Of a stretch of 64,000 nucleotides of DNA, positions 44,964 through 54,198 are shown piece by piece. Source of the stretch: Acidovorax sp. DW039 (GTDB taxonomy: Bacteria > Pseudomonadota > Gammaproteobacteria > Burkholderiales > Burkholderiaceae_C); NCBI RefSeq assembly GCF_037101375.1, contig NZ_AP029020.1, positions 62,001-126,000 of the forward strand. Direction: 5' to 3'. The position numbers and the translations under genes are program-made. The notes under the pieces were generated by a model. That model made no database searches and was not told the DNA's origin. It saw nothing but the letters and a program-made list of their open reading frames with translations. How positions within the stretch are numbered: position 1 is the stretch's first letter; each line of letters begins with the position of its first letter.

Positions 44964-46247
44964 ATGGCACGAATCATTGGCGCGATTGCCACGTCACACA
45001 CGCCGACCATCGGGTTTGCGTTAGACCAGAAAAAAGAAAACGATCCCGTTTGGGCCCCTATTTTCGAAGCCTTCCAGCCCGTGCAGCGTTGGATTGCAGA
45101 ACAAAAGCCCGATGTGCTTTTCTTTGTCTACAACGACCATGTGACCTCGTTCTTTTTCGATCACTACTCCGCCTTTGCTCTAGGAGTGGGTGAGAGCTAT
45201 CCCGTGGCCGACGAGGGCGGAGGTGCGCGCGACTTGCCCCCGGTGGCTGGGCACTCTGCACTGGCGCGGCATATTGGGCAATCGCTGGTGGCCGATGAGT
45301 TCGACATGTCCTTCTTTCAGGACAAAGCTCTGGATCACGGTTGTTTTTCGCCATTGTCCATGCTGTGCCCGCACACACCCACTTGGCCGGTGCAGATCGT
45401 GCCGTTGCAGGTGGGGGTGCTGCAGTTCCCAGTGCCTTCGGCACGCCGCTGCTACAAGCTGGGGCAGGCGCTGCGCCGCGCCATTGAGAGCTATCCGGAG
45501 GACCTCAAAGTGGCTCTGGTGGCAACGGGCGGGTTGTCGCACCAAGTGCATGGAGAACGTGCAGGCTTCAACAACCCCGAGTGGGACCAGCGCTTTCTGG
45601 ACCTGATTGAAAACGACCCCGAGCGCTTGGCAGATATGACCCAGGCCGAGTTTGCAACTCTGGGTGGCATGGAGGGGGCCGAAGTCATCATGTGGTTGGT
45701 GATGCGCGGCGCTATGTCGGCGCGTGTAAGGAAGGTGCATCAAAGCTACTACTTACCTTCCATGACTGGCATTGCGACGGCTATTTATGAGAACCAAGCT
45801 AGCGCGCCCGTGCAAGGTGAGGTTGAGCGCCACCGTGCGCATATGGCCACCCAGCTGCAAGGGGCGGGAGCGCTTGCCGGCACATACCCCTTTGACCTTG
45901 CCCGTAGTGTCAAGGCTTACCGCCTGAATCGCTTCTTGCACGACCTGATCGATCCCGCAGTGCGCGAGCGCTTTCTGCAAGACCCCGAAGGCGCGTTCGA
46001 GGCCGCAGCCCTCACGCCGCAAGAGCGCGAGCTGGTGCGTCAACGTGACTGGCGCGGCCTCATTCACTACGGCGTGATCTTCTTCATGCTGGAAAAGCTG
46101 GGCGCGGTGGTGGGGGTGTCCAACCTGCACATTTACGCGGCCATGCGCGGCCAGACGCTGGAGGCCTTCATGCAAACGCGCAATGCGCCAGGGGCACTTT
46201 ACTCCGTGGCTGGTAAGAGCGACCAGAAGCTGGAATGGAACCGCTGA
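44964..46247 (+). CDS. galA: Gallate dioxygenase-like class III extradiol dioxygenase
   Basis: 427 residues. The N-terminal ~280 residues are a LigB-type catalytic domain (ARIIGAIATSHTPTIGFALD; His and Glu ligands in SHTP and FVYNDHVTSFF; GGLSHQVHG) and the C-terminal ~120 are a LigA-like domain (NRFLHDLIDPAVRERFLQDP). Such one-chain fusions are typical of gallate dioxygenase GalA/DesB; protocatechuate 4,5-dioxygenase has two separate subunits. It opens gallate to 4-oxalomesaconate. The other gal genes (hydratase, aldolase, isomerase) are not in this window, so the pathway must be completed elsewhere. Activity on protocatechuate cannot be ruled out. Confidence 0.78.
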   Translation: MARIIGAIATSHTPTIGFALDQKKENDPVWAPIFEAFQPVQRWIAEQKPDVLFFVYNDHVTSFFFDHYSAFALGVGESYPVADEGGGARDLPPVAGHSALARHIGQSLVADEFDMSFFQDKALDHGCFSPLSMLCPHTPTWPVQIVPLQVGVLQFPVPSARRCYKLGQALRRAIESYPEDLKVALVATGGLSHQVHGERAGFNNPEWDQRFLDLIENDPERLADMTQAEFATLGGMEGAEVIMWLVMRGAMSARVRKVHQSYYLPSMTGIATAIYENQASAPVQGEVERHRAHMATQLQGAGALAGTYPFDLARSVKAYRLNRFLHDLIDPAVRERFLQDPEGAFEAAALTPQERELVRQRDWRGLIHYGVIFFMLEKLGAVVGVSNLHIYAAMRGQTLEAFMQTRNAPGALYSVAGKSDQKLEWNR

Positions 46248-46420
46248 GGGTTTGATCCTGCAGCCCCCGCGCAGACCTGTGCGGGGAAGCGCTGAAAGGC
46301 GCTGGAGAGGGCCTCGTACCTTCTTGCCTACGCATGGGCCACGCGTGGCTCGGTGCTGGCGCAGCGCTTTCCCATTCATCACGCTAAGAGAGGGGCCACA
46401 GGCCCCCGGAGACAAACACC

Positions 46421-47764
46421 ATGCAAACCTCTATCGCACCGGGCCTGCCGGATGCGTCCCAAACGCTCGACGTTCGGGCTTTCATCAATCAACGTGCACT
46501 CTCTCGCAACCAGTGGATCCTGGTCCTGCTGTGCTTTCTCATCGTGGCTGTTGATGGCATGGACGTGGCCATCATGGGCTTTGTAGCGCCGTCGATCATC
46601 CAGGACTGGCAAATTTCACGGCCCGCCTTCGGCCTGGTGATGGGGGCTGCCCCCATGGGCTTGGCCGTAGGAGCCTTGCTGGCAGGTCCGTCGTCAGACT
46701 GGTGGGGGCGACGCAAGGTGCTGATCGGCTCAGTGCTAGTCTTTGGCTTGTGCACGCTGTTCACGGCTTGGACCCGCAACACGACTGAAATGGCGGTGCT
46801 GCGCTTTCTCACCGGCCTAGGCCTGGGGGCGGCCATGCCCAACACCACCACGCTGTTGTCTGAATACGTGCCTGAGCGCCGTCGCGCCTTCCTGGTGGCG
46901 GCCATGTTCACAGGCTTTAACTTGGGCTCGGCCGTAGTGGGTTTTGTGGCTGCAGCCCTGATTCCGCGTTTTGGCTGGCAGTCTGTGCTAGTGCTGGGCG
47001 GTGCATTGCCACTGGTGCTGTTGCCTTTGCTGTTGGTGTACCTGCCAGAGTCGGCACGCTTTTTGGTGGTGCGCGGGACCGAAACGGCTAAAGTGGCTGG
47101 AGTGCTCTCGCGCATGTGTGGCGCTTCGATGCAAGGTGTGGTGAAGTTTGTCTCTGGTGAGTCCGAAGTCAAATCGCGCCAGCCGATGGCAGTGCTGTTC
47201 TTGCCTGAGTACCGCCTGCGTACGCTCACACTGTGGGTCACGTACTTCATGGGCCTGCTGGTCATTTACCTAACCACCAGCTGGCTGCCCACCATGATGC
47301 GCGACGCGGGCATGTCGATTGACCGCGCAGCCAGCGTGACGGCCATGTTCCAGCTCGGTGGCACCGTGGGTGCGTTGGTGGTGGGCTGGCTCATGGGGCG
47401 TCTTAACCCCAACCGGGTCATCGCTGGCTCGTATGTAATGGGGGCGGTGGCTTTGGTAGTGATGGGGCTTAACGGCCTGAACTCGCTCTGGGTGGTTGCG
47501 TTTGTGGTGGCGGTGGGCTTCTTCCTAAGTGGCGCACAGACTGGCCTCAATGGCTTTGCCCCCAGTTGCTACCCAACGCTGGCGCGGGCTACTGGCGTTA
47601 GCTGGATGCTCGGGGTGGGGCGCTTGGGTAGCATTTTGGGCTCTTCCATCGGTGGCGTGCTCATGACTATTGGATGGGGCTTTGAGGGCATCTTCATCGC
47701 GCTGGCAGTGCCCGCCATCCTTGCTGGGGGCGCGATTTTGCTTAACCGTAGAGGCGGTGAGTGA
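46421..47764 (+). CDS. MFS aromatic acid transporter (AAHS family, GalT/PcaK type)
   Basis: 447 residues with 12 membrane segments. Family signatures: DGMDVAIMGFVAPSI in helix 1 (the Asp pair typical of AAHS), GPSSDWWGRRKVLIG in loop 2-3 and PESARFLV after helix 6. It should bring an aromatic acid (gallate or protocatechuate) through the inner membrane with protons. The gene lies 173 bp after the dioxygenase in the same direction and is probably in its operon. Confidence 0.85.
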   Translation: MQTSIAPGLPDASQTLDVRAFINQRALSRNQWILVLLCFLIVAVDGMDVAIMGFVAPSIIQDWQISRPAFGLVMGAAPMGLAVGALLAGPSSDWWGRRKVLIGSVLVFGLCTLFTAWTRNTTEMAVLRFLTGLGLGAAMPNTTTLLSEYVPERRRAFLVAAMFTGFNLGSAVVGFVAAALIPRFGWQSVLVLGGALPLVLLPLLLVYLPESARFLVVRGTETAKVAGVLSRMCGASMQGVVKFVSGESEVKSRQPMAVLFLPEYRLRTLTLWVTYFMGLLVIYLTTSWLPTMMRDAGMSIDRAASVTAMFQLGGTVGALVVGWLMGRLNPNRVIAGSYVMGAVALVVMGLNGLNSLWVVAFVVAVGFFLSGAQTGLNGFAPSCYPTLARATGVSWMLGVGRLGSILGSSIGGVLMTIGWGFEGIFIALAVPAILAGGAILLNRRGGE

Positions 47765-48728
47765 GGACAATCTGCGCAAGTACCTGTGCACAGGCGAGGC
47801 TCAGCTGCACTGCGACAAGCGGCTCAGTCATTGCGGGCACCGACCCATTCGCTCGGAAACTCGCCCGCTGTCTGGCTCAAGACTGAAGCCGACCTATCCC
47901 GGAAGTAGGGGCGTACCGTCAAGCAGATGTACGTGGATTTGTAAGCGCTCGGTTACGGCGGCTCCTACGCCCCCGGGGTAGTAGCATCTGCCAGAGTCTG
48001 GCACGAGCAGCGCCTAATTACACAGCAGCCATCAGAGGCAGGCGCTGACCCGCGGCGTTGCAGCACGGCGGTACATTGGTTTGCCCGAAGTTTTTACAGT
48101 CTCAGCACTGAAGGGCCCCACACGCAGTTAATGCGCAGGTATGTGCATCAACAGCGGACACTTGACTGGTGATGGCGCAAAGCAATGCGCGGGGTAAAGA
48201 GTGCTGGATTGCGCGGTGACCATAGGGCTCATTATGGTGAGCAGCAGCAGACACCTGGGGGCCTGCGGCCCTTTGATAGTGCTTTGGTGAATCGAAGTGC
48301 GCCAATAGCGAAGCTTGCCAGGGTGCCACGTGTGATCTCCCTGGGATGTGTCTGCTCGGCTGGGACATTTCACCCGTTATGACTTGGCCAAAGACAAATA
48401 TGCGCTGTAGATCTAAAGTCAGATCGTGGCGCCACGCACTCAGTGCCAGCCATCGTGGCTTCGAAATCAGTTGTCACTCAGCTTTTTCTAGAGCACGTCC
48501 CTGTCTGCTGGATCTCGATAGACCAGAAACGAGCGGTAGGTCAGTGCTTTGAATCTTCCCCAAGGTCAAAAAAGAACCTTGACGGAACACGACACAAGGC
48601 ACTCTAAAGGCTTTGGCTTTGTTGATAAATCCAACGGTCCAGAAGCCAACGTGGATATTTGGGTAATGCGTCGCAGGAGCATGGGTGATCCTGCCTGCTC
48701 TTACCCTCTGGAAGCTTGAGCAGTTGTT
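47765..48728. other. Gene-free stretch with a possible IS21-family remnant
   Basis: No intact gene. Around 47905-47985 the plus strand reads GRTVKQMYVDL, a stop, then ALGYGGSY, resembling the IstA transposase segment R.V..YL...GY.GSY; this is too short to be sure. The rest shows nothing I can name. Confidence 0.35.
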
Positions 48729-49502
48729 TCAGAAATGATTGAAACGCGCAGGACGCTTGTCCAGTCGGGCGCGCATGCCCTCCTGCTTGTCAGGGCTCGC
48801 AAATGCTGTCTGGAAAGCGTTGCGCTCATATTCCAGCCCTGCGGACAGTGATACCTCCATTGCCATCAGCACCGATTCCTTCACCAGGCGCAGCGCCACT
48901 GCAGGCAGTTCCACAAGCCGTTGCGCCAGCGCCAGTGCACGTGGTTCCACAGCGTCGTCGTCCAGTACTTCTGCCACTAGGCCGATGCGTTCGGCAGTTT
49001 CCGCATTGATCGGGTCGCCGAGCAGCAGCAGTTTCATAGCGCCATGCTTGCCCAACGTGCGCGTCAGCCGTTGGGTCGCCCCACCGCCGGGCATGATGCC
49101 GACCTTGACCTCCGGCTGGCCGAAGCGCGCACTACGTCCGGCGACGATCAGGTCGGAGTGCAGGGCCAGTTCACAGCCACCGCCCAGTGCGTGGCCCCGC
49201 ACCGCGGCAATCACTGGTTTTTTGCAGGATGTGATCGTGCCCCAGAGCAGGTCGTGCCTGCGTTGCAGGAGATCGATGGGACTGGCGTCAACGTACTCGC
49301 CCAGGTCGGCGCCAGAGCAGAATGCCTTGGCGCTACCTGCTATCACGATCACGCGTGCCGTCGAGTCAGCGTCGAGTCGGCGGAAGGCGTCTGCAAGGGC
49401 GCGTCGTAACGCTAGGTTGAGTGCATTCAGCACTTCGGGCCGGTGAAGGCGCAGCAACACGACGCCGTCTGCTGGCCGTTCTTCGATCAGGATCTCGCTC
49501 AT
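48729..49502 (-). CDS. Enoyl-CoA hydratase/isomerase family protein (last operon gene)
   Basis: 257 residues of the crotonase fold. Oxyanion-hole segments are KAFCSGADLGEY and RGHALGGGCELAL; the Glu of VKVGIMPGGGATQRL supplies one catalytic acid, as in classical hydratases. It would add water to a 2-enoyl-CoA. Its start overlaps the stop of the preceding hydratase gene by 4 bp (ATGA). It is the last gene of the leftward catabolic operon. Confidence 0.85.
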   Translation of the reverse strand: MSEILIEERPADGVVLLRLHRPEVLNALNLALRRALADAFRRLDADSTARVIVIAGSAKAFCSGADLGEYVDASPIDLLQRRHDLLWGTITSCKKPVIAAVRGHALGGGCELALHSDLIVAGRSARFGQPEVKVGIMPGGGATQRLTRTLGKHGAMKLLLLGDPINAETAERIGLVAEVLDDDAVEPRALALAQRLVELPAVALRLVKESVLMAMEVSLSAGLEYERNAFQTAFASPDKQEGMRARLDKRPARFNHF

Positions 49503-50308
49503 GTTGCGCCCCCGCAGAACACCGGTGCACGCTTTTGAAAGAAAGCGGCCAAGGCTTCGGCGTGATCGGCCGTGTGGTGGGCCAGGCCCTGCAGATGGCC
49601 CGCGGCGTCCAGCGCCTCGTCTAGCGTGCAGGTGCGTGCCTGTTGCAGAAGCTGCTTGGTCCAGCGCAGTACCTGTGGTGGGTTGGCGGCGATGCGGGTA
49701 GCCAGAGCCAGTGCCTCGGGCAGCAGCTCGTCAGGTCCGACTACACGCGAGACCAAGCCGATACGTAGGGCCTCGTCGGCTTCGATGGTGTCACCTGTCA
49801 GTGCCAGCTCGGCCGCTTTAGCATGGCCTACCACGCGCGGTAGCAGCCAGCAGCCACCATCGCCGGGAATGATGCCGATCTTGACGAAGCTTTCGGCAAA
49901 GCGCGCGGTGGTCGAGGCGATGCGCAGGTCGCACATGCATGCCAGGTCGTTGCCCGCACCAATCGCCGGGCCGTTGACTGCTGCGATCAGCGGCACCTGC
50001 AGCCGGACGAGTGCGCGGGGGATGCGCTGGATGCCCTGGCGGTAGCGTTCGGTGATGTCCTTGGGTGAGCCGGCGAACATGCCGGTCCGTTCACGCATAT
50101 CGGTCACGTTGCCGCCCGAGCAGAAAGCAGTGCCTGCGCCGGTCAGTACCGCGGCGCGGACTGACAGGTCGGCGTTGAGTTCGTCGACCAGCGATTCAAA
50201 CGCGGCGAACATGTCCTCGCCACTGAGCGCGTTTCGGGTGTCTGGACGGTTGAGTGTGATGATCGCAATATGGCCACTGCGAGTGATGAGCAAGGGTGGA
50301 TTGTTCAT
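49499..50308 (-). CDS. Enoyl-CoA hydratase/isomerase family protein
   Basis: 269 residues, crotonase superfamily. TAFCSGGNVTDM and NGPAIGAGNDLACM form the acyl-CoA pocket; FVKIGIIPGDGGCWLLPRVV holds an Asp at the second catalytic position where many hydratases have Gly, so it may be an isomerase or a lyase-like member. It is overlapped by the next hydratase gene and lies 148 bp after the thiolase gene. Confidence 0.83.
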   Translation of the reverse strand: MNNPPLLITRSGHIAIITLNRPDTRNALSGEDMFAAFESLVDELNADLSVRAAVLTGAGTAFCSGGNVTDMRERTGMFAGSPKDITERYRQGIQRIPRALVRLQVPLIAAVNGPAIGAGNDLACMCDLRIASTTARFAESFVKIGIIPGDGGCWLLPRVVGHAKAAELALTGDTIEADEALRIGLVSRVVGPDELLPEALALATRIAANPPQVLRWTKQLLQQARTCTLDEALDAAGHLQGLAHHTADHAEALAAFFQKRAPVFCGGAT

Positions 50309-50456
50309 GGTTGGACCTTTGTCCTTTGAGCTGTATGAAGTGGTCGACGATCCGGCGTATGGTCGCTCCTAGCCGTAGCAGCCCCCGGACCCGGCGAAGA
50401 CTGCGGCACCTCCCGGTAGAAGTGCAGCGACCCTCACGGCGGTGGGGCGTGGGGAC

Positions 50457-51662
50457 TCAAGTGCGTTCAATGGCCATGGCCACGCCCTGGCCCACGCCCA
50501 CACACATCGTGACTAAGCCATAGCGTCCACCGGTGCGTTGCAATTGGCGTGCGGCGGTGAGCACTAGGCGCGCACCGCTCATGCCCAGCGGGTGGCCGAA
50601 GGCGATGGCTCCTCCATTCGGGTTGACGTGTGGCGCGTCGTCGGGAAGACCCAGCGCGCGCGTGACGGCCAGGCCCTGTGCAGCGAAGGCTTCGTTGAGC
50701 TCGATCACATCAAAATCGCTCATGCGTAGAGCTGTTTGTGCCAGCAGCTTGCGTACTGCGGGTACTGGACCGAAACCCATGACGCGCGGAGCGATGCCAG
50801 CGCTGGCGTAGCCCACGATCCGTGCCATCGGACGCAAGCCGTGCTGCGACACTGCAGCTTCGCTGGCCAGCAATAGAGCTGCCGCACCGTCGTTCACGCC
50901 TGACGAATTGCCAGCTGTGACGCTGCCGTCTGGTCGGAAGGCCGGTTTGAGCGCGGTCAGGCTCTCGGCCGTGGTATCGGCGCGCGGATGCTCGTCTTCG
51001 ACGACCCGCATAACGGCTCCCTTGCGGCCCGGCACATCGACCGGCGTGATTTCCTCAGAGAGCACATCCGTGCGCATGGCAGTGGCAGCGCGCTGCTGGC
51101 TGCGCAGCGCAAACGCATCTTGATCTGCACGCGAGATACCGTGTTCGCGTGCCACGTTCTCGGCCGTTTCGCCCATGGCGTCGGTGCCGTGAAGAGCGTC
51201 CATGCGCGGGTTGACGAAGCGCCAGCCGATTGTGGAGTCGTGGATTTCCGCATGACGCGAGAACGCAGCCGTAGGCTTGGGCATAACCAGTGGAGCGCGG
51301 CTCATGCTCTCGACACCACCGGCGATGGCTAGTTGAGCATGACCTGTTTGGAGCGCCCGCGCCGCCTGTGCCACAGCTTCCAAGCCGGACCCGCAGAGCC
51401 GGTTGACTGTGACCGCAGGCACCTCCACCGGTAGGCCGGCTAGCAGCGCGCTCATGCGCGCCACATTTCGGTTGTCTTCACCGGCCTGGTTGACGCAGCC
51501 GTACACCAGTTCGTCGATGAGGGTCGGGTCCAGCCCGGGATGGCGGGTCATTAGAGCGCGGATGGGTACGGCGCCGAGGTCGTCGGTGCGCACACCGGAG
51601 AGGGCACCGCCGTAGCGACCGATCGGCGTTCGCAGGCCATCGCAAATGAATGCAGGGAGCAT
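50457..51662 (-). CDS. Acetyl-CoA C-acyltransferase (PcaF/PaaJ-like thiolase)
   Basis: 401 residues from the ATG at 51662 (MLPAFICDGLRTPIGRYGGA); the longer open frame upstream is not used. Catalytic residues are all present: Cys in TVNRLCGSGLEA, His in NPNGGAIAFGHPLG and the C-terminal Cys in VTMCVGVGQG. The start RTPIGRYGGALS is typical of 3-oxoadipyl-CoA thiolases, but the substrate may be another 3-oxoacyl-CoA. Together with the two hydratases and the CoA ligase it completes a beta-oxidation-like set. Confidence 0.87.
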   Translation of the reverse strand: MLPAFICDGLRTPIGRYGGALSGVRTDDLGAVPIRALMTRHPGLDPTLIDELVYGCVNQAGEDNRNVARMSALLAGLPVEVPAVTVNRLCGSGLEAVAQAARALQTGHAQLAIAGGVESMSRAPLVMPKPTAAFSRHAEIHDSTIGWRFVNPRMDALHGTDAMGETAENVAREHGISRADQDAFALRSQQRAATAMRTDVLSEEITPVDVPGRKGAVMRVVEDEHPRADTTAESLTALKPAFRPDGSVTAGNSSGVNDGAAALLLASEAAVSQHGLRPMARIVGYASAGIAPRVMGFGPVPAVRKLLAQTALRMSDFDVIELNEAFAAQGLAVTRALGLPDDAPHVNPNGGAIAFGHPLGMSGARLVLTAARQLQRTGGRYGLVTMCVGVGQGVAMAIERT

Positions 51663-51681
51663 GTGGAGTTCCGTGAAAAGA

Positions 51682-53307
51682 TCAGAAAGGTAAGGGTCGA
51701 CCCAGGCCCTGGGTGTAGAAGCGGTCCCAGAAGGCGAGCGCCGGGCGGAAGGGAACGGCCACCGGGGTGACAGCGTCTCCCAGCTCCATCGCCTGGCTGC
51801 TGTCGTCCACAAAACGTGGCCAAACCGGTAGGCCAGTACCGTTGGGGTTGCCATGGCGCGCGAAGTTGACGAGGTAGCTGGACGCCGTGGCGGCGAGCCG
51901 ACGGTCCACATCGGTGTACGGACGAGCTGGCGCACTCACATCGAGGTTGTTGTAGAGGTACACCTGCTCGAGCGAGTGGTAGGCACCGAACTTGTCGGGC
52001 GAGCTCTGACCCGCGAAGTTCTGGTCCGGGTAGTAGGGCGGGCGGCGGGTGAAGAAGTAGAGGTAGGTAGCTGACCGCTTTTGCGATGCGTGGGCGCGTG
52101 CCACTGTCCAGGGCTGCCAGGCGAACAGGTTGTCGCGCATGGGGGCATAGGCCATGGCGAGTACGTCGGCATCCGAGGCCACCGGATAGACCGACCGGAA
52201 GTCGGCGGCCAGGCTACCAAAGCGCGCATCGACTAAGGTGTTATAGCCTGCCAGCGTGGTGGCAAACGGTGGGTATGGCGTGCCCTCGTCGGCGTTCCAT
52301 CCCAGCAGCAGTGGAACGTCGTGGGTCTGGCCAGCAGCATAGAGCTGGTCCAACTGACCAGGCAGCACGGTGCCGTCCACAATGGGGCCGATGATCGAGC
52401 CGGCACCGGCCATCACCGTCTGCGCCGGCAGTGCGCGCAGCGCATCTAGGTCGGCGGCGCCCAGGTTGACAGCAAAGCTCTGGCCTGCGGCCTCGGCCTG
52501 CGCCAGCGTAGTGTTGGGCGTGCCCGCAGGCAGTGCGGCCAGGCTGCCAATCACCAGCTTTTGGAACAGCCCTTTTGCCGGGGGGGAGGCCAGTAGCACG
52601 CTGGCCAGACCTGAGCCTGCCGACTCGCTGTAGAGGGTGACATTGGCGGGGTCTCCCCCAAGTTGAGCGATGTTGTCCTGCACCCATTTCAGTGCGGCAA
52701 TTGCGTCTTTCAGTGCGTAGTTACCTGATGTTGCGTCGGCCGATTCGGCACTCAGCGCCGGGTGTGCAAGGAAGCCCAAGGGGCCCAGGCGGTAGTTCAG
52801 CGTGACCACCACTGCCCCCTTGCTGGCTAGGCCGCGGCCGTTGTAGTTGGGTTGTGAGCCAGCCCCCAGTTGATACGCGCCACCATGCAGCAGCACCATG
52901 ACCGGGCGCCGCTCACTGCTGCGGCCTGCAGGTGCTCCGGTCCAGACGTTGAGGTACAGACAGTCCTCGCTCTGTGCTTCGGCCTGCTGAAACAAAATGG
53001 AGCCCGGCCGACCTGCCGGCCGATCGCTCATGACGCAGGCGTTGGAGAAATTGTCGCCACTGCGCACCCCGCTCCAAGGGACGACGGGTTGAGGCGCTCT
53101 CCAGCGCAAAGAGCCCACTGGCGGTGCCGCAAAGGGCAGGCCGCGGAACACCCTCAGCTCGGCGGTGGAGTCAGCGGCGGCGCGTACCGTGCCGCCGCTG
53201 ATGGACACTAGGTCCTGCAATGCGTTGTAGGGCTCGCTACCGCCACAGGCGGTGAGCAGCGTTGAAAATGATATGGCCAGGGTCGCGGCGCGAAACAGCT
53301 TTTTCAT
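51682..53307 (-). CDS. Carboxylesterase type B, probable lipoprotein
   Basis: 541 residues from the ATG at 53307. The signal peptide FRAATLAISFSTLLTACGG has a lipobox (LTAC), so it is probably anchored in the membrane facing the periplasm. Carboxylesterase B features: FRGLPFAAPPVGSLRW, EDCLYLNVW, LLHGGAYQLG (oxyanion hole) and the nucleophile elbow, which reads SESAG here instead of the usual GESAG. It could release an aromatic acid from an ester (such as a feruloyl-type or benzoate ester) before uptake. The substrate is inference from the neighbours. Confidence 0.82.
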   Translation of the reverse strand: MKKLFRAATLAISFSTLLTACGGSEPYNALQDLVSISGGTVRAAADSTAELRVFRGLPFAAPPVGSLRWRAPQPVVPWSGVRSGDNFSNACVMSDRPAGRPGSILFQQAEAQSEDCLYLNVWTGAPAGRSSERRPVMVLLHGGAYQLGAGSQPNYNGRGLASKGAVVVTLNYRLGPLGFLAHPALSAESADATSGNYALKDAIAALKWVQDNIAQLGGDPANVTLYSESAGSGLASVLLASPPAKGLFQKLVIGSLAALPAGTPNTTLAQAEAAGQSFAVNLGAADLDALRALPAQTVMAGAGSIIGPIVDGTVLPGQLDQLYAAGQTHDVPLLLGWNADEGTPYPPFATTLAGYNTLVDARFGSLAADFRSVYPVASDADVLAMAYAPMRDNLFAWQPWTVARAHASQKRSATYLYFFTRRPPYYPDQNFAGQSSPDKFGAYHSLEQVYLYNNLDVSAPARPYTDVDRRLAATASSYLVNFARHGNPNGTGLPVWPRFVDDSSQAMELGDAVTPVAVPFRPALAFWDRFYTQGLGRPLPF

Positions 53308-53332
53308 GGAAGTGAGGTACCTCTCTTCGTGG

Positions 53333-54175
53333 TCACAGACCCAGCACGCGCTCAGCGTTGCCATGCATGATCTTCTCCATGATTTCCGGCTTGTAGCCCA
53401 GTTCGTCCCATTCGCGCAGGATGCGTTCGTAGGGCAGGCTGGGATAGTCGCTGCCGAACATGATCTTGTCCTGCAGTCGGCCGCGGATGTCGACCTTGAG
53501 GTTGCCTGGGAAGTGCTTGGGTGCCCAGCCTGACATCTCCCAGTACACGTTGCCCTTATGCAGCGCGACGGCGGTGGTTTCGTCGACCCAGGGCCAACCG
53601 GGGTGGGCCATGATGATCTTCAGCTGAGGGAAGTCGGCTGCGAGCTGATCGATATGCTTGGGGTGGGCATGCCGCACCAGTGCTCCGTTGCCACCGGGCA
53701 TGCCGGCACCCATGCCTGTGGTGCCTACGTCGATCATCACCGCAGCACCCATGCCATTGATCTCTTCGAACAGTGGGTAGTAGCGCCGGTCGCTCACTGC
53801 GAAGTGCTGCATGATCGGGTGAAAGTGGAAGCCGATGAAGCCCAGTTCTTTGATGGCTTTGCGGGCTTGGATCATCGCGATCTCGCCCTTGGCCGGTTCT
53901 ACCGCGCCCCAGCACTGGATGACGCGCTGAGGGTGGCGCTTCCACATGTCATGTACGTACTCGTTGGTGCAGGGTGGGGCAGCGATGGTGGTCTCCAGGT
54001 CTAGCGCGACGAGGCAGGCCTCGACGCCTGCGCCGGTGAACTCAGCGATTACGTCGTCTTCGCTCTTACCAACCCAGTCGCGCTTCCAATAGCGGGCGAG
54101 TTCGGCCGGGTAGGGACCTTGGGATTTGATCCAGGTGGGGGTGCCGGGGTAGCAGTGCAGGTCAATGATGCGCAT
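53333..54175 (-). CDS. Amidohydrolase-2 family enzyme (decarboxylase/hydrolase-like)
   Basis: 280 residues with the TIM-barrel metal sites of the family: IDLHCYPGTP (first position, D-x-H), GFHFHPIMQ, MAHPGWPW and FGSDYPSLPYE. Members include gamma-resorcylate and aminocarboxymuconate semialdehyde decarboxylases and several hydrolases. The N-terminus is complete and cytosolic. Position between ligase and esterase genes places it in the same pathway, perhaps removing a carboxyl group or opening a ring product. Confidence 0.75.
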   Translation of the reverse strand: MRIIDLHCYPGTPTWIKSQGPYPAELARYWKRDWVGKSEDDVIAEFTGAGVEACLVALDLETTIAAPPCTNEYVHDMWKRHPQRVIQCWGAVEPAKGEIAMIQARKAIKELGFIGFHFHPIMQHFAVSDRRYYPLFEEINGMGAAVMIDVGTTGMGAGMPGGNGALVRHAHPKHIDQLAADFPQLKIIMAHPGWPWVDETTAVALHKGNVYWEMSGWAPKHFPGNLKVDIRGRLQDKIMFGSDYPSLPYERILREWDELGYKPEIMEKIMHGNAERVLGL

Positions 54176-54198
54176 TGTGTGTTTCCTCTCTAATGGGT

